Below, in pieces: positions 46,430 through 54,670 of a stretch of DNA of 64,000 bases. Origin of the DNA: Tundrisphaera lichenicola (GTDB lineage Bacteria; Planctomycetota; Planctomycetia; Isosphaerales; Isosphaeraceae); the NCBI RefSeq assembly GCF_051175385.1, contig NZ_CP195106.1:7254001-7318000 (forward strand), in the 5' to 3' direction. The translations under genes were made by a program, and so were the position numbers. Under the pieces are notes generated by a model. It ran no database searches, was not told the origin of the DNA, and saw nothing but the letters and a program-made list of their open reading frames with translations. Every line of letters starts with the position of its first letter. The first letter of the stretch is position 1.

Positions 46430-46801
46430 TCAGCCCTGCCGGGCGACTCGCGAACCTCGACGGGCCAGCTCGGCCTTGTGCTCGCGGAAGATGGCGAGGG
46501 CCTCGTCGAAAGCCCCGGCTTCCCAGAGCGTCTGGATCGCCCGGTGGAAGACCAGGCTCAGCCGAGTGGCCCTGCGTTTCGCCCGGCGGAAGATCAAGGC
46601 CGAAGCCTCGCCCCCCAGGCCTCGATCGTTGATCCGGCTCCGGCTGGCGACCCCCTCGGCAATCGAGCGGCGACGGGCCAGGCGACGGGCCTCGGCGGTC
46701 AATTCGACGATCCGGCGATCGGTCGAGGGGGCGGTCGATTGGGTGCGGGCGGCGGGGCCCGCGGGTCGAGAAATGATCGCGACGTTGGGGAGCATAGGCA
46801 T
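46430..46801 (-). CDS. Conserved hypothetical protein
   Basis: The 123-residue product is very basic (about a quarter Arg/Lys) and helical, with no signal peptide. The N-terminal 20 residues (MPMLPNVAIISRPAGPAART) are flexible. The central part reads IVELTAEARRLARRRSIAEG and the C-terminal third ALAIFREHKAELARRGSRV. It might bind nucleic acid or ribosomes, but I see no known motif. ATG 46801 lies 66 bases after a promoter-like element. It converges with the methyltransferase gene across only 43 bases. Confidence 0.72.
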   Translation of the reverse strand: MPMLPNVAIISRPAGPAARTQSTAPSTDRRIVELTAEARRLARRRSIAEGVASRSRINDRGLGGEASALIFRRAKRRATRLSLVFHRAIQTLWEAGAFDEALAIFREHKAELARRGSRVARQG

Positions 46802-46873
46802 TGTCCTTTCGCGTCGGATGGATGGGTGGATCGGGAGCGAAGTGACGTCGAGCGAAATGGTTAGGACCAGGCA

Positions 46874-46902
46874 AGCTTACTCGACGCGCGAACCATCTGC
46901 AA
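46874..46902 (-). promoter_or_regulatory. Promoter of the hypothetical gene at 46.8 kb
   Basis: On the minus strand TTGCAG (46902-46897) and TAAGCT (46879-46874) are 17 bases apart. The remaining 46928-47126 sequence shows no further feature. Confidence 0.45.
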
Positions 46903-46904
46903 CC

Positions 46905-46927
46905 TTTATGCCATCAAAGTGCATAAA
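46905..46927. repeat. TTTATGC/GCATAAA inverted repeat just upstream of a -35
   Basis: Seven-base arms (46905-46911 and 46921-46927) are separated by 9 bases, in an AT-rich patch directly upstream of the TTGCAG box. It could be a regulator site. Confidence 0.4.
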
Positions 46928-47126
46928 TTAGCGACTCGCCGACCCGATCGGCGAGCCGAGCCTTTCCTTTGCAGACGATCGAGGCACGGGCCGGGTTCCC
47001 CAGGCCCCGAAAATTCGCCGAGACCTCGCGAATCGGTCGGGCGATCCTTCGGCGGCCGTGCCCTTTCTTACATGATCTCGTGAAGAATCGAAAATCGGGC
47101 CGAGGACCGGCCCGGCATTCGGGGGC

Positions 47127-48566
47127 TCACCTCGGGCGGTCGACCTTGGCCGGGTTCACCCGACCGACCGCCGGATGGGGTCCGGGAAGGGTCTCGTGAA
47201 CTCGGGTCGTGGGGGAGGCGTGTCGGTCCCGGAGTCGGCCGAGGAATCGGCCCGCCTCCTGGATCGGCGACCCGGTCTCGGGCTCGACGGCGAGCCTCCA
47301 GCCGAGCGAGGCCAGCAGGATCGCGGCGGCCCAGAAGGAGTTCCCGTAGCCCGCCGCCTCGCGCTGGGAGACCATCGAGAGCCCCAGGAGGGCCAGCGAA
47401 CCGGCCACCGAGCCGAGCAAGATCCGCCGGCCGCTCGACTCCCGGGGCGACTCCAGCCCCAGGTGGATCGCGACGGTCATCGGGTACATGAGCCAGACGA
47501 ACGCATAATTAAACGACAGCGGCGAGAAGATCAGGATCAGGAGGATCAGGAGGGCGTAGTCGATCGAGGCGGACGTGCGGGTTCGCCGACCTTCGCGAGG
47601 CATCACCCCGACATAAAGCCCGCCCAGGACCAGGGCCGAAAGGGCGATGATCTTGTTGACCGTCGAGAAGTCGAGGTCGACCAGGTTGACCTTCCAGCCG
47701 TCCTTGGCCTCGCCGTCGGCGGGGATCGAGCGGAGGAGCCGGTTGGTTAACGCCATGATCGACTGATTCTTGAAGCCGAATCCGCGCTCGGGGCGCTGGG
47801 CGATGCTCCCCTCGTCGTAGCGGAGGACCATGCCCATGGTCCAGGTCCCGGCGTCCTCGAAGGCCCCCTGGATCCCCCGGAACGGCATCGGCAGGGCGAG
47901 CATGGCCAGCGTCAGGACTACGATCATCGCCGCGGTCGCCTTCCAGAGCCTCCGGTAGATCAGGTAGACGATCGCCATGAACGGGAACGCCTTGACCGCC
48001 GCCGCGAACGCGACCAGGCCCCCCGCCAGGCCCGATCGCCGGGCCCCCAGGCAGGCGAACGCCCCCAGCATGCAGGCCAGGAGCGCCATGTTGGGCTGGC
48101 CCAGCAGGTAGGCGTCGTGGATGTACGCCGCCACACCGACCGAGGGGACCACGTACAGCCAGGGGCGCTGGCCGGCCACCTTGCCCGTGGCCAGGTAGAC
48201 CGACAGGAGCATCGCCGCCAGCCAGGCCGCCGAGTTCGCCAGGACCAGGATCGTGACGAACGCGTGTTCCCCCGCATACGACAGGACCGCCAAAAATGCC
48301 GCGCACGACGGCGGATACATGAACGGGAAGACCCGGCCGTCCTTGGGGTAGATCTCCTCCCCCAGCGTGACCGCCCGGCCCGCGTAGAACCAGAGCCCGT
48401 AATCCTTGTTCCCCCGGTCCATGTAGCCGTTGAGCAGGGGGGCGACCGAGAACCCGATCATCGTCGCCGCCAGCCCCGCCATCATCCAGGTCCGGAGGAT
48501 CGCGGCGCGGGCCGGGTCGGGGCCGGTTCCGTCGGTCGTTCGGGGGGCGTCGTCGGGCTCGGTCAT
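47127..48566 (-). CDS. GT87/DUF2029-like polyprenyl-phosphate-dependent glycosyltransferase
   Basis: The 479-residue integral membrane protein has about ten helices and fits the GT-C fold family GT87 (DUF2029), which transfers mannose or similar sugars from lipid carriers. After the first helix, DRGNKDYGLWFYAGRAVTLG and YPKDGRVFPFMYPPSCAAFL match the conserved luminal loop, with the Asp and Tyr-Pro-Pro typical of the family. GLAGGLVAFAAAVKAFPFMA is the signature helix with the conserved Lys. ATG 48566 is the first in-frame Met before the helix. The gene is divergent from the TPR gene at 48720. The sugar and acceptor are unknown; a cell-surface glycan role is inferred. Confidence 0.87.
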   Translation of the reverse strand: MTEPDDAPRTTDGTGPDPARAAILRTWMMAGLAATMIGFSVAPLLNGYMDRGNKDYGLWFYAGRAVTLGEEIYPKDGRVFPFMYPPSCAAFLAVLSYAGEHAFVTILVLANSAAWLAAMLLSVYLATGKVAGQRPWLYVVPSVGVAAYIHDAYLLGQPNMALLACMLGAFACLGARRSGLAGGLVAFAAAVKAFPFMAIVYLIYRRLWKATAAMIVVLTLAMLALPMPFRGIQGAFEDAGTWTMGMVLRYDEGSIAQRPERGFGFKNQSIMALTNRLLRSIPADGEAKDGWKVNLVDLDFSTVNKIIALSALVLGGLYVGVMPREGRRTRTSASIDYALLILLILIFSPLSFNYAFVWLMYPMTVAIHLGLESPRESSGRRILLGSVAGSLALLGLSMVSQREAAGYGNSFWAAAILLASLGWRLAVEPETGSPIQEAGRFLGRLRDRHASPTTRVHETLPGPHPAVGRVNPAKVDRPR

Positions 48567-48719
48567 CGTTCGAGAATCTCCACCGGGTTTATCCAACACA
48601 TCGAACTCCGGGCGGATCGGGCGTCACGAATCCCGAGATCGCCTTGCGTCCGGAGGCCCCAAACCGTTACGACAGAAGGGGCAAATCCGCCGAGATCCCG
48701 AAGTTCCCCGGACCCCGCC

Positions 48720-49781
48720 ATGCCACCCCGACCCCCGACCCGTCGCGGCGCCCGGAAGCCGCCGCGACCGCCGGCCCGAGGTCGAGGGCGAGTCCGCTGG
48801 GCGATCGCGGCCTCAGTGGTCGCGATCCTGATCCTGGTCGGCCTGGCCTGGATCCTCTCCGGCCGCGACCGGAGCCCCGGGCCGATCACCGCCCGGACCC
48901 TCCTGGCCGAGGCCCGGGCCGCGCTGGCCCTCGACCGCGCGGCCGACGCCCGGGTCGCCCTCGAACGGGCCTCCGCGATCGACCCGACCGACGCCGAGGT
49001 CTGGCGAGGCCGGCTCGACCTCCTCCGGGTCCTCGACCGCCCGATCGAGGCCCTCCGGCTCGGCGAGGCCGGCTTGCGGGCCGTCTCGCCGAGGGATCGG
49101 CGAGGGATCTTGCAGGCGACGACCCTCGCCGTGCTGGCCGAGCCGCCCGACGACGAGGCCCGCAAGCTCCTCGGCCGCTGGATCGCCGCCGATCCCGATG
49201 ACCTCGACGCCCGGGTCGCCCGGCTGGCCCGGATTGCGAACAACCCCCACCCCGACGACCCCGACCGCATCGCGAGGATCGCCGAGCTATCCGAGATCCT
49301 CGGACGAGATCCCGGCCAGATCCCCGCCCGCGAGGCCCTGGCCACCGCCCTGGCCGACGCCGGCGACGTCGACCGGGGGCGTCAGGTCCTGGACGCCTGG
49401 CCGAGCCCCGATCGGGACGCCCGCTACGACCGCCTCCGGGGGCGCTGGGAGATCGACTACGACCATCGGCCCGACCAGGCCGCCGAGTCGTTCCGCCGGG
49501 CCCTGGCCGGGCTCCCGCACGACTGGAAGATCCACTACGGACTGGCCCGAGCCCTCCGGGCCCTCGGCCAGGGCGAGGAGGCCCAGGCCGAGGCCCAGGC
49601 CGTCGCCCGACTCCGGGAACGCCTGGAGCCCACCGCCCTCGGCCAACGCCTGGCCGCCGACCTCGCCCGGCCCGACGACCCGCGGACCCTGAACGACCTC
49701 GCCGCCCTCACCGAGAGCGTCGGCCTCGCCGGACTCGCCCAGGCCTGGCGAAACGAGGCCCTGAGACCTCCTTCACACTGA
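48720..49781 (+). CDS. Membrane-anchored TPR protein
   Basis: The 353-residue product has a basic N-terminus (PPRPPTRRGARKPPRPPARG), one membrane helix (WAIAASVVAILILVGLAWIL), then about eight TPR-like helix pairs (AEARAALALDRAADARVALE, GLARALRALGQGEEAQAEAQ). TPR repeats mediate protein interactions; this one faces the periplasm. ATG 48720 is preferred over upstream frames, which run antisense to the glycosyltransferase gene. The divergent start (153-base gap) with the glycosyltransferase is the only functional hint. Confidence 0.85.
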   Translation: MPPRPPTRRGARKPPRPPARGRGRVRWAIAASVVAILILVGLAWILSGRDRSPGPITARTLLAEARAALALDRAADARVALERASAIDPTDAEVWRGRLDLLRVLDRPIEALRLGEAGLRAVSPRDRRGILQATTLAVLAEPPDDEARKLLGRWIAADPDDLDARVARLARIANNPHPDDPDRIARIAELSEILGRDPGQIPAREALATALADAGDVDRGRQVLDAWPSPDRDARYDRLRGRWEIDYDHRPDQAAESFRRALAGLPHDWKIHYGLARALRALGQGEEAQAEAQAVARLRERLEPTALGQRLAADLARPDDPRTLNDLAALTESVGLAGLAQAWRNEALRPPSH

Positions 49782-49819
49782 TCTTTTGTCCACAATTCCA
49801 AAAACCACATCTGCAACAA

Positions 49820-50110
49820 TGCCGGGGAAAAACGAACCCAACGTGAGCTTGTAGGGTGTGGTCGAGCAGAGCGAGGCCCACCAGCGACCCGTAACCCTGG
49901 TGAGCCTCGCTCCGCTCGACCACACCCTACGCATTTGGCCCATTGTGAAGATTTTCAGACCAACCCAACGACCCTCCACAACGCCCGGGAAAAACGAACC
50001 CAACGAGCCTGCGGACGGTCGACGCTTGACCTCGAACCTCCCGAGGGCTTCCGGCCCGGGAACCCTTCGCACCATCGCCGGGGAAAAACGAACCCAACGA
50101 GCCTGCGGAC
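49820..50110. repeat. GGGAAAAACGAACCCAACG repeat array (three copies)
   Basis: The unit GGGAAAAACGAACCCAACG occurs at about 49824, 49987 and 50081. The second and third copies share the longer flank AGCCTGCGGAC. Spacing is irregular (about 163 and 94 bases), so it is not a CRISPR array. A TGTAGGG palindrome sits between copies 1 and 2. Together these fill the 49782-50164 gap. Confidence 0.8.
49850..49930. repeat. TGTAGGG palindrome P2
   Basis: Arms of about 33 bases (49850-49882 and 49897-49930) differ by two bases and one bulged C. It starts GTAGGGTGTGGTCGAGC and lies between the convergent TPR and zinc-ribbon genes, so it may terminate both transcripts. Confidence 0.75.
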
Positions 50111-50164
50111 AAGGACCGATCGTCGCCAGACTTCCCGGACATCTTCCGGAAATCCGGGTCGGCG

Positions 50165-50617
50165 TTATGACACTTTCCGGGACGCCTCACCAGAAGGCGA
50201 CCGTGATGACCCCAGGTCCAGGCCGCAATGCTTGCAGGCCGATGTAGGCCAACTGCTGGTCGAGGAGAGGAGGAACCGCCCGCCACATCGAGGACAACGG
50301 AACCGCACGAGCGCGGACCACGTGACGAGGCTGCCGACCCAGCAGGTCAGGAACCCGAGGAATAGAGGGACGCCCAACATACCCTGGATGAGCGGATTGA
50401 GTCGCGGACCGAAGACCAGTAGGGGCGTCCCCAGCACCGCGAACAAGGCCATGCCACCGAGGAAGAAACGCCAGTACCACCGTCGCAGGCTCGCATAGCG
50501 CCGCGCGGCATCGGCCCGTGTTTTGACGTCGATCTCTGCCCATGGAAAGCCGCCCAACCCTGTTATCTTCCCGAGTAGTTGCAGGGCAAGCGCCGCCCAC
50601 CGATCTCTAAGCCGCAC
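50165..50617 (-). CDS. Small membrane protein with C-terminal zinc ribbon
   Basis: The 150-residue product has two membrane helices (FFLGGMALFAVLGTPLLVFG and GMLGVPLFLGFLTCWVGSLV) and then a zinc ribbon FRCPRCGGRFLL with a second half ACKHCGLDLG, giving a CxxC-x(n)-CxxC site. Such fusions are common small envelope proteins of unknown function in this phylum. GTG 50617 is the only start that includes the first basic helix (AEIDVKTRADAARRYASLRR); the ribosome site is weak. Both neighbours on the right belong to the sigma-factor gene with a remnant between. Confidence 0.75.
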   Translation of the reverse strand: MRLRDRWAALALQLLGKITGLGGFPWAEIDVKTRADAARRYASLRRWYWRFFLGGMALFAVLGTPLLVFGPRLNPLIQGMLGVPLFLGFLTCWVGSLVTWSALVRFRCPRCGGRFLLSSTSSWPTSACKHCGLDLGSSRSPSGEASRKVS

Positions 50618-50655
50618 AAAGGGGTCCGGTGGACGGCGCGAACTCTACAGCGACT

Positions 50656-50745
50656 TTACTCCTCGTCGAGGTCGATGTGGGTCCATTCGCCAGCCTTCGC
50701 ATCGTACAGATCGATAAGATCCCCGTCGGGAATGACCAATTTCTC
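50656..50745 (-). pseudogene. Duplicated tail of the adjacent sigma-factor gene
   Basis: The minus-strand frame ending at the TAA at 50656 reads EKLVIPDGDLIDLYDAKAGE then WTHIDLDEE. The neighbouring sigma-factor protein ends VIPDADVIHLYHPETGEWSQ then VDTEDGK. The two are clearly homologous, but the fragment is out of frame with the gene and has no start codon. It is best read as a remnant of a tandem duplication. Confidence 0.65.
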
Positions 50746-50794
50746 GGCTGGGTGGCCGGGCCAGATCAGAGAAGAACCTGGCCACCCAGACGCC

Positions 50795-53146
50795 TTACTT
50801 GCCGTCCTCGGTATCGACCTGCGACCACTCGCCGGTCTCGGGATGATAGAGGTGGATCACGTCTGCGTCGGGGATCACAATCCGGCCGTTGGCTTCGATA
50901 GTTTCGCTGTCGGAGTCTTCTCGTGCCGGTCGCTCGGCCTTCAATGCCAGGACGGACCACTTCTTCAATTCAGAGTTATAGACATACACCGACTTCCCAA
51001 GAATATACGTCGCCGTCGTTCCTGCCATGATCGGCGAGACTCCGTCCTGGGCTGGCTCGGGGAGATCCTTCACGACCCAGGACTGATTCGGGCCATCGAA
51101 GAGCACGAGTTGGGGGATTTCGGGAGCCTTCACCGTGAACCCGACCATCGGGAGATTGCCAGCGTGGCCTCCGCCGAAAATCTTGGGGCTTGCCTCGGTC
51201 GCTTCCACACCCAGGTCTTGCTCGGACCAGCGCCACGCTTTGCGGTCATAGATCGCAACCCGGTTGATCCCCCGGCCCTTCATGGAGAAGGCGACAAGAT
51301 TTTCCGCCGACATTCGCGAGACTTGCGACACCTCGCCGGGAAGGCGGAACGTTTCTTTCTCTCCCGTCTTGGAATTGATCATCGTGACCCGGCCCATTTT
51401 TCTCGGGATGACCATTAGTAGGCTTGGATTGCCATGCAGGTTCTCCACGATCGGTATCGAGGACGCAGGCGTCGGCGAAGCCGAAGCCGAAGCCGACGAG
51501 ATCGGGTCGGTGACGGGAGCGTCGGAGTACTGGGCTTCGAGATCGTCGAACCAGACAGTTCCGGGGCCGTAGATCTGCGGGGCGACGCGGATCTGCGTGG
51601 TCCCCCAGGGGATCTCGACGACTCCTTCGTAACGCTTCCAGTCGTGGGAAACCGGCAGATCGTCGGCTTCCTTGGCACCGATGTAGGCCACCCAGGCGTG
51701 GCTCCACTTGCCGTCGCCGTCCAGGAACTGGGTGTCGAGGATCGCCTTGCCGACCTTCTCGGCCTTGACCCATGCGGAGACTTTCAGTCGGGAAGTCTCG
51801 CCCTTTCGATCGATGATCTGCGACCACTGAGCGATGGGGAAGTACCGCTGGGCCGTCTTCTTCAGGCAGAGGCTGGCCTGACCCGAGTGGCCGACGTCAC
51901 GGCTCCAGAGGTACTCGACACCGGGAATATCGGCACCCGAAGTCCAGGAACTGGGCCGGTGGCCTTCGGCTTCCTCGACGCCTCCGTTCGAGAGGAGTGA
52001 CTGACCTCCCCGATTTTCCGGACTGGGTGGGCCGTTGACCAGGGCGGGCGTGGGATCAGTCGCCTTCGCGACCGACTTCGGGATCGCGATTGGTCCCGGG
52101 TTAGGCCCCGGCTTGAGACCCAGCTTGGCCTTCAATGCGGCGATCTCGCGAAGCCTGGCCTCTCGATTTTTCCGCAATTCCTCGACGAGATTCTCTGCGG
52201 CGGGGATGGCAACATCCGCAGCATCGACCTCCTTGATAAGTGTTTCAAGCCTCTTCTCATCAGCTTCCGCGTTCGGCGATGGTGGAAGGACCGCCGAGGG
52301 TCCCTGGCCCACCTTCTGGGCGGCGACACCGGCCCCTCCGACGGTCAAGCCGGCCATCAGGCCGACTGCCCCGATCACCTTCAACTTGTTCCACATCATC
52401 GCGATCAATGCTCCTTTCGCCAGGATTGCGATACGGGCCGGGGTCGTCCCGGCGGAGGTCACGATCCGGATCGTGGTGGACATCAAGGCTTCGGGGATCG
52501 TGGATCTCGGCAGGATGGCGGGGACTGCGGCCGAGGGGGACAGGCCCCGTCGGGTTAGCCTCGAACGGAGCCGGTCGCGACCCCCGGCCAGTCGGCTCCG
52601 GACGGTCCCCACCGGCCAGCTCAGTTGCAGGGCGGCCTCGTCGTGGGTCAGGCCCTCCAGGTAGCAGAGGACCAGCGGGGCCCGGTACTTCTCGGGGAGC
52701 CGGGCCAGTTCCTCGTCGAGGGCCGAGCGGAGTTCGAACGCCTCGACGGAGTCCGGTCGGGTGATCGCGCGATCCTCGGCCCCGGGGCGTTCTCGGGTTT
52801 CTCGGCGGGCCGAGAGGGCGCGGGATCGGCTGGCCACCCGGCGGGCCACCCCGTGGAGCCAGGGGCCCAGGCGGTCGGCATCCCGGATCGATCCGGCCTT
52901 GCGGGCCAGGACCAGGAAGGTGGCCTGGAAGGCGTCCTCGACGTCGCGGGGGTCCACCAGCATCCGTCGGCAAGTCGCCAGGACCATCGAGCCGTGACGG
53001 GCGACCAGGGCCTCGAAGGCCGCCCCGTCGCGGTGGTCGGCGAACCGCCGGAGGAGCGGTCCATCCCCCAGGCCCGCGGCCGTCCCGGGGCCCTCGAAGA
53101 GCCGAACCACCTGTCGGATGACCGGACCATAGCCGCGACTCGCCAT
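50795..53146 (-). CDS. ECF-type sigma factor with membrane segment and extracytoplasmic sensor tail
   Basis: This 783-residue protein joins a sigma factor to a large sensor. Sigma region 2 is at about 35-115 (MLVDPRDVEDAFQATFLVLA) and region 4 at 155-205 (LPEKYRAPLVLCYLEGLTHD, VGTVRSRLAGGRDRLRSRL). A membrane helix near 262-284 (VIGAVGLMAGLTVGGAGVAA) is followed by a short coiled coil, a jelly-roll module resembling a carbohydrate-binding domain (about 410-560, ending TVWFDDLEAQY), and a kelch-like beta-propeller to the end. ATG 53146 follows GGAGGGG. Planctomycetes carry many such sigma factors with C-terminal extensions; release of the sigma part on sensing a ligand is inferred, not shown. 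A copy of its final 25 codons follows the gene. Confidence 0.92.
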   Translation of the reverse strand: MASRGYGPVIRQVVRLFEGPGTAAGLGDGPLLRRFADHRDGAAFEALVARHGSMVLATCRRMLVDPRDVEDAFQATFLVLARKAGSIRDADRLGPWLHGVARRVASRSRALSARRETRERPGAEDRAITRPDSVEAFELRSALDEELARLPEKYRAPLVLCYLEGLTHDEAALQLSWPVGTVRSRLAGGRDRLRSRLTRRGLSPSAAVPAILPRSTIPEALMSTTIRIVTSAGTTPARIAILAKGALIAMMWNKLKVIGAVGLMAGLTVGGAGVAAQKVGQGPSAVLPPSPNAEADEKRLETLIKEVDAADVAIPAAENLVEELRKNREARLREIAALKAKLGLKPGPNPGPIAIPKSVAKATDPTPALVNGPPSPENRGGQSLLSNGGVEEAEGHRPSSWTSGADIPGVEYLWSRDVGHSGQASLCLKKTAQRYFPIAQWSQIIDRKGETSRLKVSAWVKAEKVGKAILDTQFLDGDGKWSHAWVAYIGAKEADDLPVSHDWKRYEGVVEIPWGTTQIRVAPQIYGPGTVWFDDLEAQYSDAPVTDPISSASASASPTPASSIPIVENLHGNPSLLMVIPRKMGRVTMINSKTGEKETFRLPGEVSQVSRMSAENLVAFSMKGRGINRVAIYDRKAWRWSEQDLGVEATEASPKIFGGGHAGNLPMVGFTVKAPEIPQLVLFDGPNQSWVVKDLPEPAQDGVSPIMAGTTATYILGKSVYVYNSELKKWSVLALKAERPAREDSDSETIEANGRIVIPDADVIHLYHPETGEWSQVDTEDGK

Positions 53147-53344
53147 CGATCGTCCCCTCCCGGCTCACCCCTAGACTACGCCCCGGGCCGATTCCAATCC
53201 GGAATTCTTGGTGACATGGGGATTTTCTTCGAAAGCCGTACTAACCCCTGGCCTTCCCTCACGATCCTGAAGAGGAACCAACCTCGCGGGTTCGTCCGAG
53301 CCTCCGGAGCGTCCGGGGAATCTACTCGTGGCCCATCGCCTTCA

Positions 53345-53470
53345 AGCCCGAAAGACGTGCCAAATCGAAGCCAATCGCCGGACCAATCGAACCCATTCCC
53401 TCCGCGCGGAACGAACCCATTATTGCCACCAAACAAAGCCAATTCCCCAATCCAAACAAAGCCATCCGGG
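53345..53470. repeat. GAACCCAT/AAGCCAAT degenerate repeat tract
   Basis: Within 126 bases the motifs GAAGCCAATC, CGAACCCATTCC, CGAACCCATTA, AAAGCCAATTCC and AAAGCCATC follow one another at 18-30-base intervals. They are relatives of the GAACCCAAC unit at 49.8-50.1 kb. The tract lies in the 53147-53593 gap between two divergent genes, and no other clear feature is present there. Confidence 0.65.
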
Positions 53471-53593
53471 ATCGATCGTCCGTCCCCCCGACGGGTTGCC
53501 CTGGGGTCGGTCGGCCGATACGTTATCGAGGGTCGTCGAGTTCCGGGAGGGTCCCGGGTCGGCAACCTTCGCCCGATCCGAGGCCAACCGCCC

Positions 53594-54562
53594 ATGCAAG
53601 CTCTGGTGACCGGCATCTCGGGATTCGTGGGCGGACACCTGGTCGAGCACCTGCTGGACTCGGGCGACGCGGTGTCGGGGCTCTCCCACTCGGGCCGATG
53701 GCCCGAAAACCTCGCCCACCTGGCGACTTCGGCCCGGATCGAGGCCTGCGACCTCGCCTCGATCGGCCAGGACGAGATGCTCGAGATCCTCGCCAGGGCC
53801 CGGCCCGAGGCGATCTATCACCTGGCCGCCCAGGCGAACCCGCAGGCCAGCGTGGCCGACCCTCGGGGGACCTGGGCCTTGAACCTGGGCGGGACCTTGA
53901 CCCTCCTGGAAGCGGTCAAGGCGTCGGGCCTGAGGCCCCGGGTGGTCGTGGTCGGGTCGGGGGTCTGCTACGGGAACCCCGGGCCGGAACACCTGCCGGT
54001 CTCCGAGTCGTGCCCGCTCCGGCCCAACAACCCGTACTCCGCGAGCAAGGGGGCGGCCGACCTCCTGGGGATCCAGCACTTCCTGGCCCACGGGACCGAC
54101 GTGGTGATGGCCCGCCCGTTCAACCACGCCGGCCCCCGGCAGTCGTCCACCTATGTCCTGGGGGCCCTCGCCCGCCAGGTGGCCGAGGTCGAGGCCGGGA
54201 TCAAGCCGGCGGTGATGGTGGGGAACCTCGACATCGTCCGGGATTTCACCGACGTCCGCGACGTCGTCCGGGCCTACCGGCTCCTGAGCACCAAGGGAGA
54301 CCCCGGCGAGATCTACAACCTGGGCTCGGGCCGGGGGACGAAGCTCTCCGACGCCCTGGAGATCCTCCGGGGGCGGGCCGAGGTGCCGATCGAGGTCCAG
54401 GTCGACCCGTCGAGGGTCCGCCCGGTCGACCAGCCCTTGCTGGTGGCCGACGCCTCCAAGCTCCGCGCCTCGACCGGCTGGGAGCCCCTCTTCTCGATCG
54501 AGAGGACCCTGGCGGATATGCTGGACGACTGGCGGAGGATCCTCCGGGACACCCCCCGTTGA
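53594..54562 (+). CDS. NAD(P)-dependent sugar-nucleotide reductase (GDP-6-deoxy-D-mannose reductase-like)
   Basis: This 322-residue extended short-chain dehydrogenase has the Rossmann motif ALVTGISGFVGGHLVEHLL, the active-site VGSGVCYG strand and the catalytic pair in PYSASKGAADL (YxxxK). PFNHAGPRQSSTYV and the YNLGSGRGTKLSDALE end match the RMD/GDP-4-dehydro-6-deoxy-D-mannose reductase group, which makes GDP-D-rhamnose from the product of GDP-mannose dehydratase. The dehydratase gene is not in the window, so the sugar is inferred from subfamily resemblance. ATG 53594 is the first Met before the Rossmann strand. The neighbouring rhamnulokinase gene on the same strand suggests a deoxyhexose theme. 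Confidence 0.92.
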   Translation: MQALVTGISGFVGGHLVEHLLDSGDAVSGLSHSGRWPENLAHLATSARIEACDLASIGQDEMLEILARARPEAIYHLAAQANPQASVADPRGTWALNLGGTLTLLEAVKASGLRPRVVVVGSGVCYGNPGPEHLPVSESCPLRPNNPYSASKGAADLLGIQHFLAHGTDVVMARPFNHAGPRQSSTYVLGALARQVAEVEAGIKPAVMVGNLDIVRDFTDVRDVVRAYRLLSTKGDPGEIYNLGSGRGTKLSDALEILRGRAEVPIEVQVDPSRVRPVDQPLLVADASKLRASTGWEPLFSIERTLADMLDDWRRILRDTPR

Positions 54563-54670
54563 CCGGCGAGAGGCCCTTTCGGACCATCACCCTTTCCCCT
54601 TAGGATGGGCAGATTCGATCCAGACTCTCCCCTGAACCGAACCCTTGACGATCCCGAGGTCCCGCGAGCG

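Noticed and set aside
49820..50110. CRISPR array
   Set aside because: Only three repeats with unequal spacing (about 163 and 94 bases), no palindromic repeat and no cas genes nearby.
52625..53593. N-terminal extension of the sugar-nucleotide reductase
   Set aside because: It runs antisense to the sigma-factor gene and through repeat DNA. The Rossmann motif starts immediately after ATG 53594.
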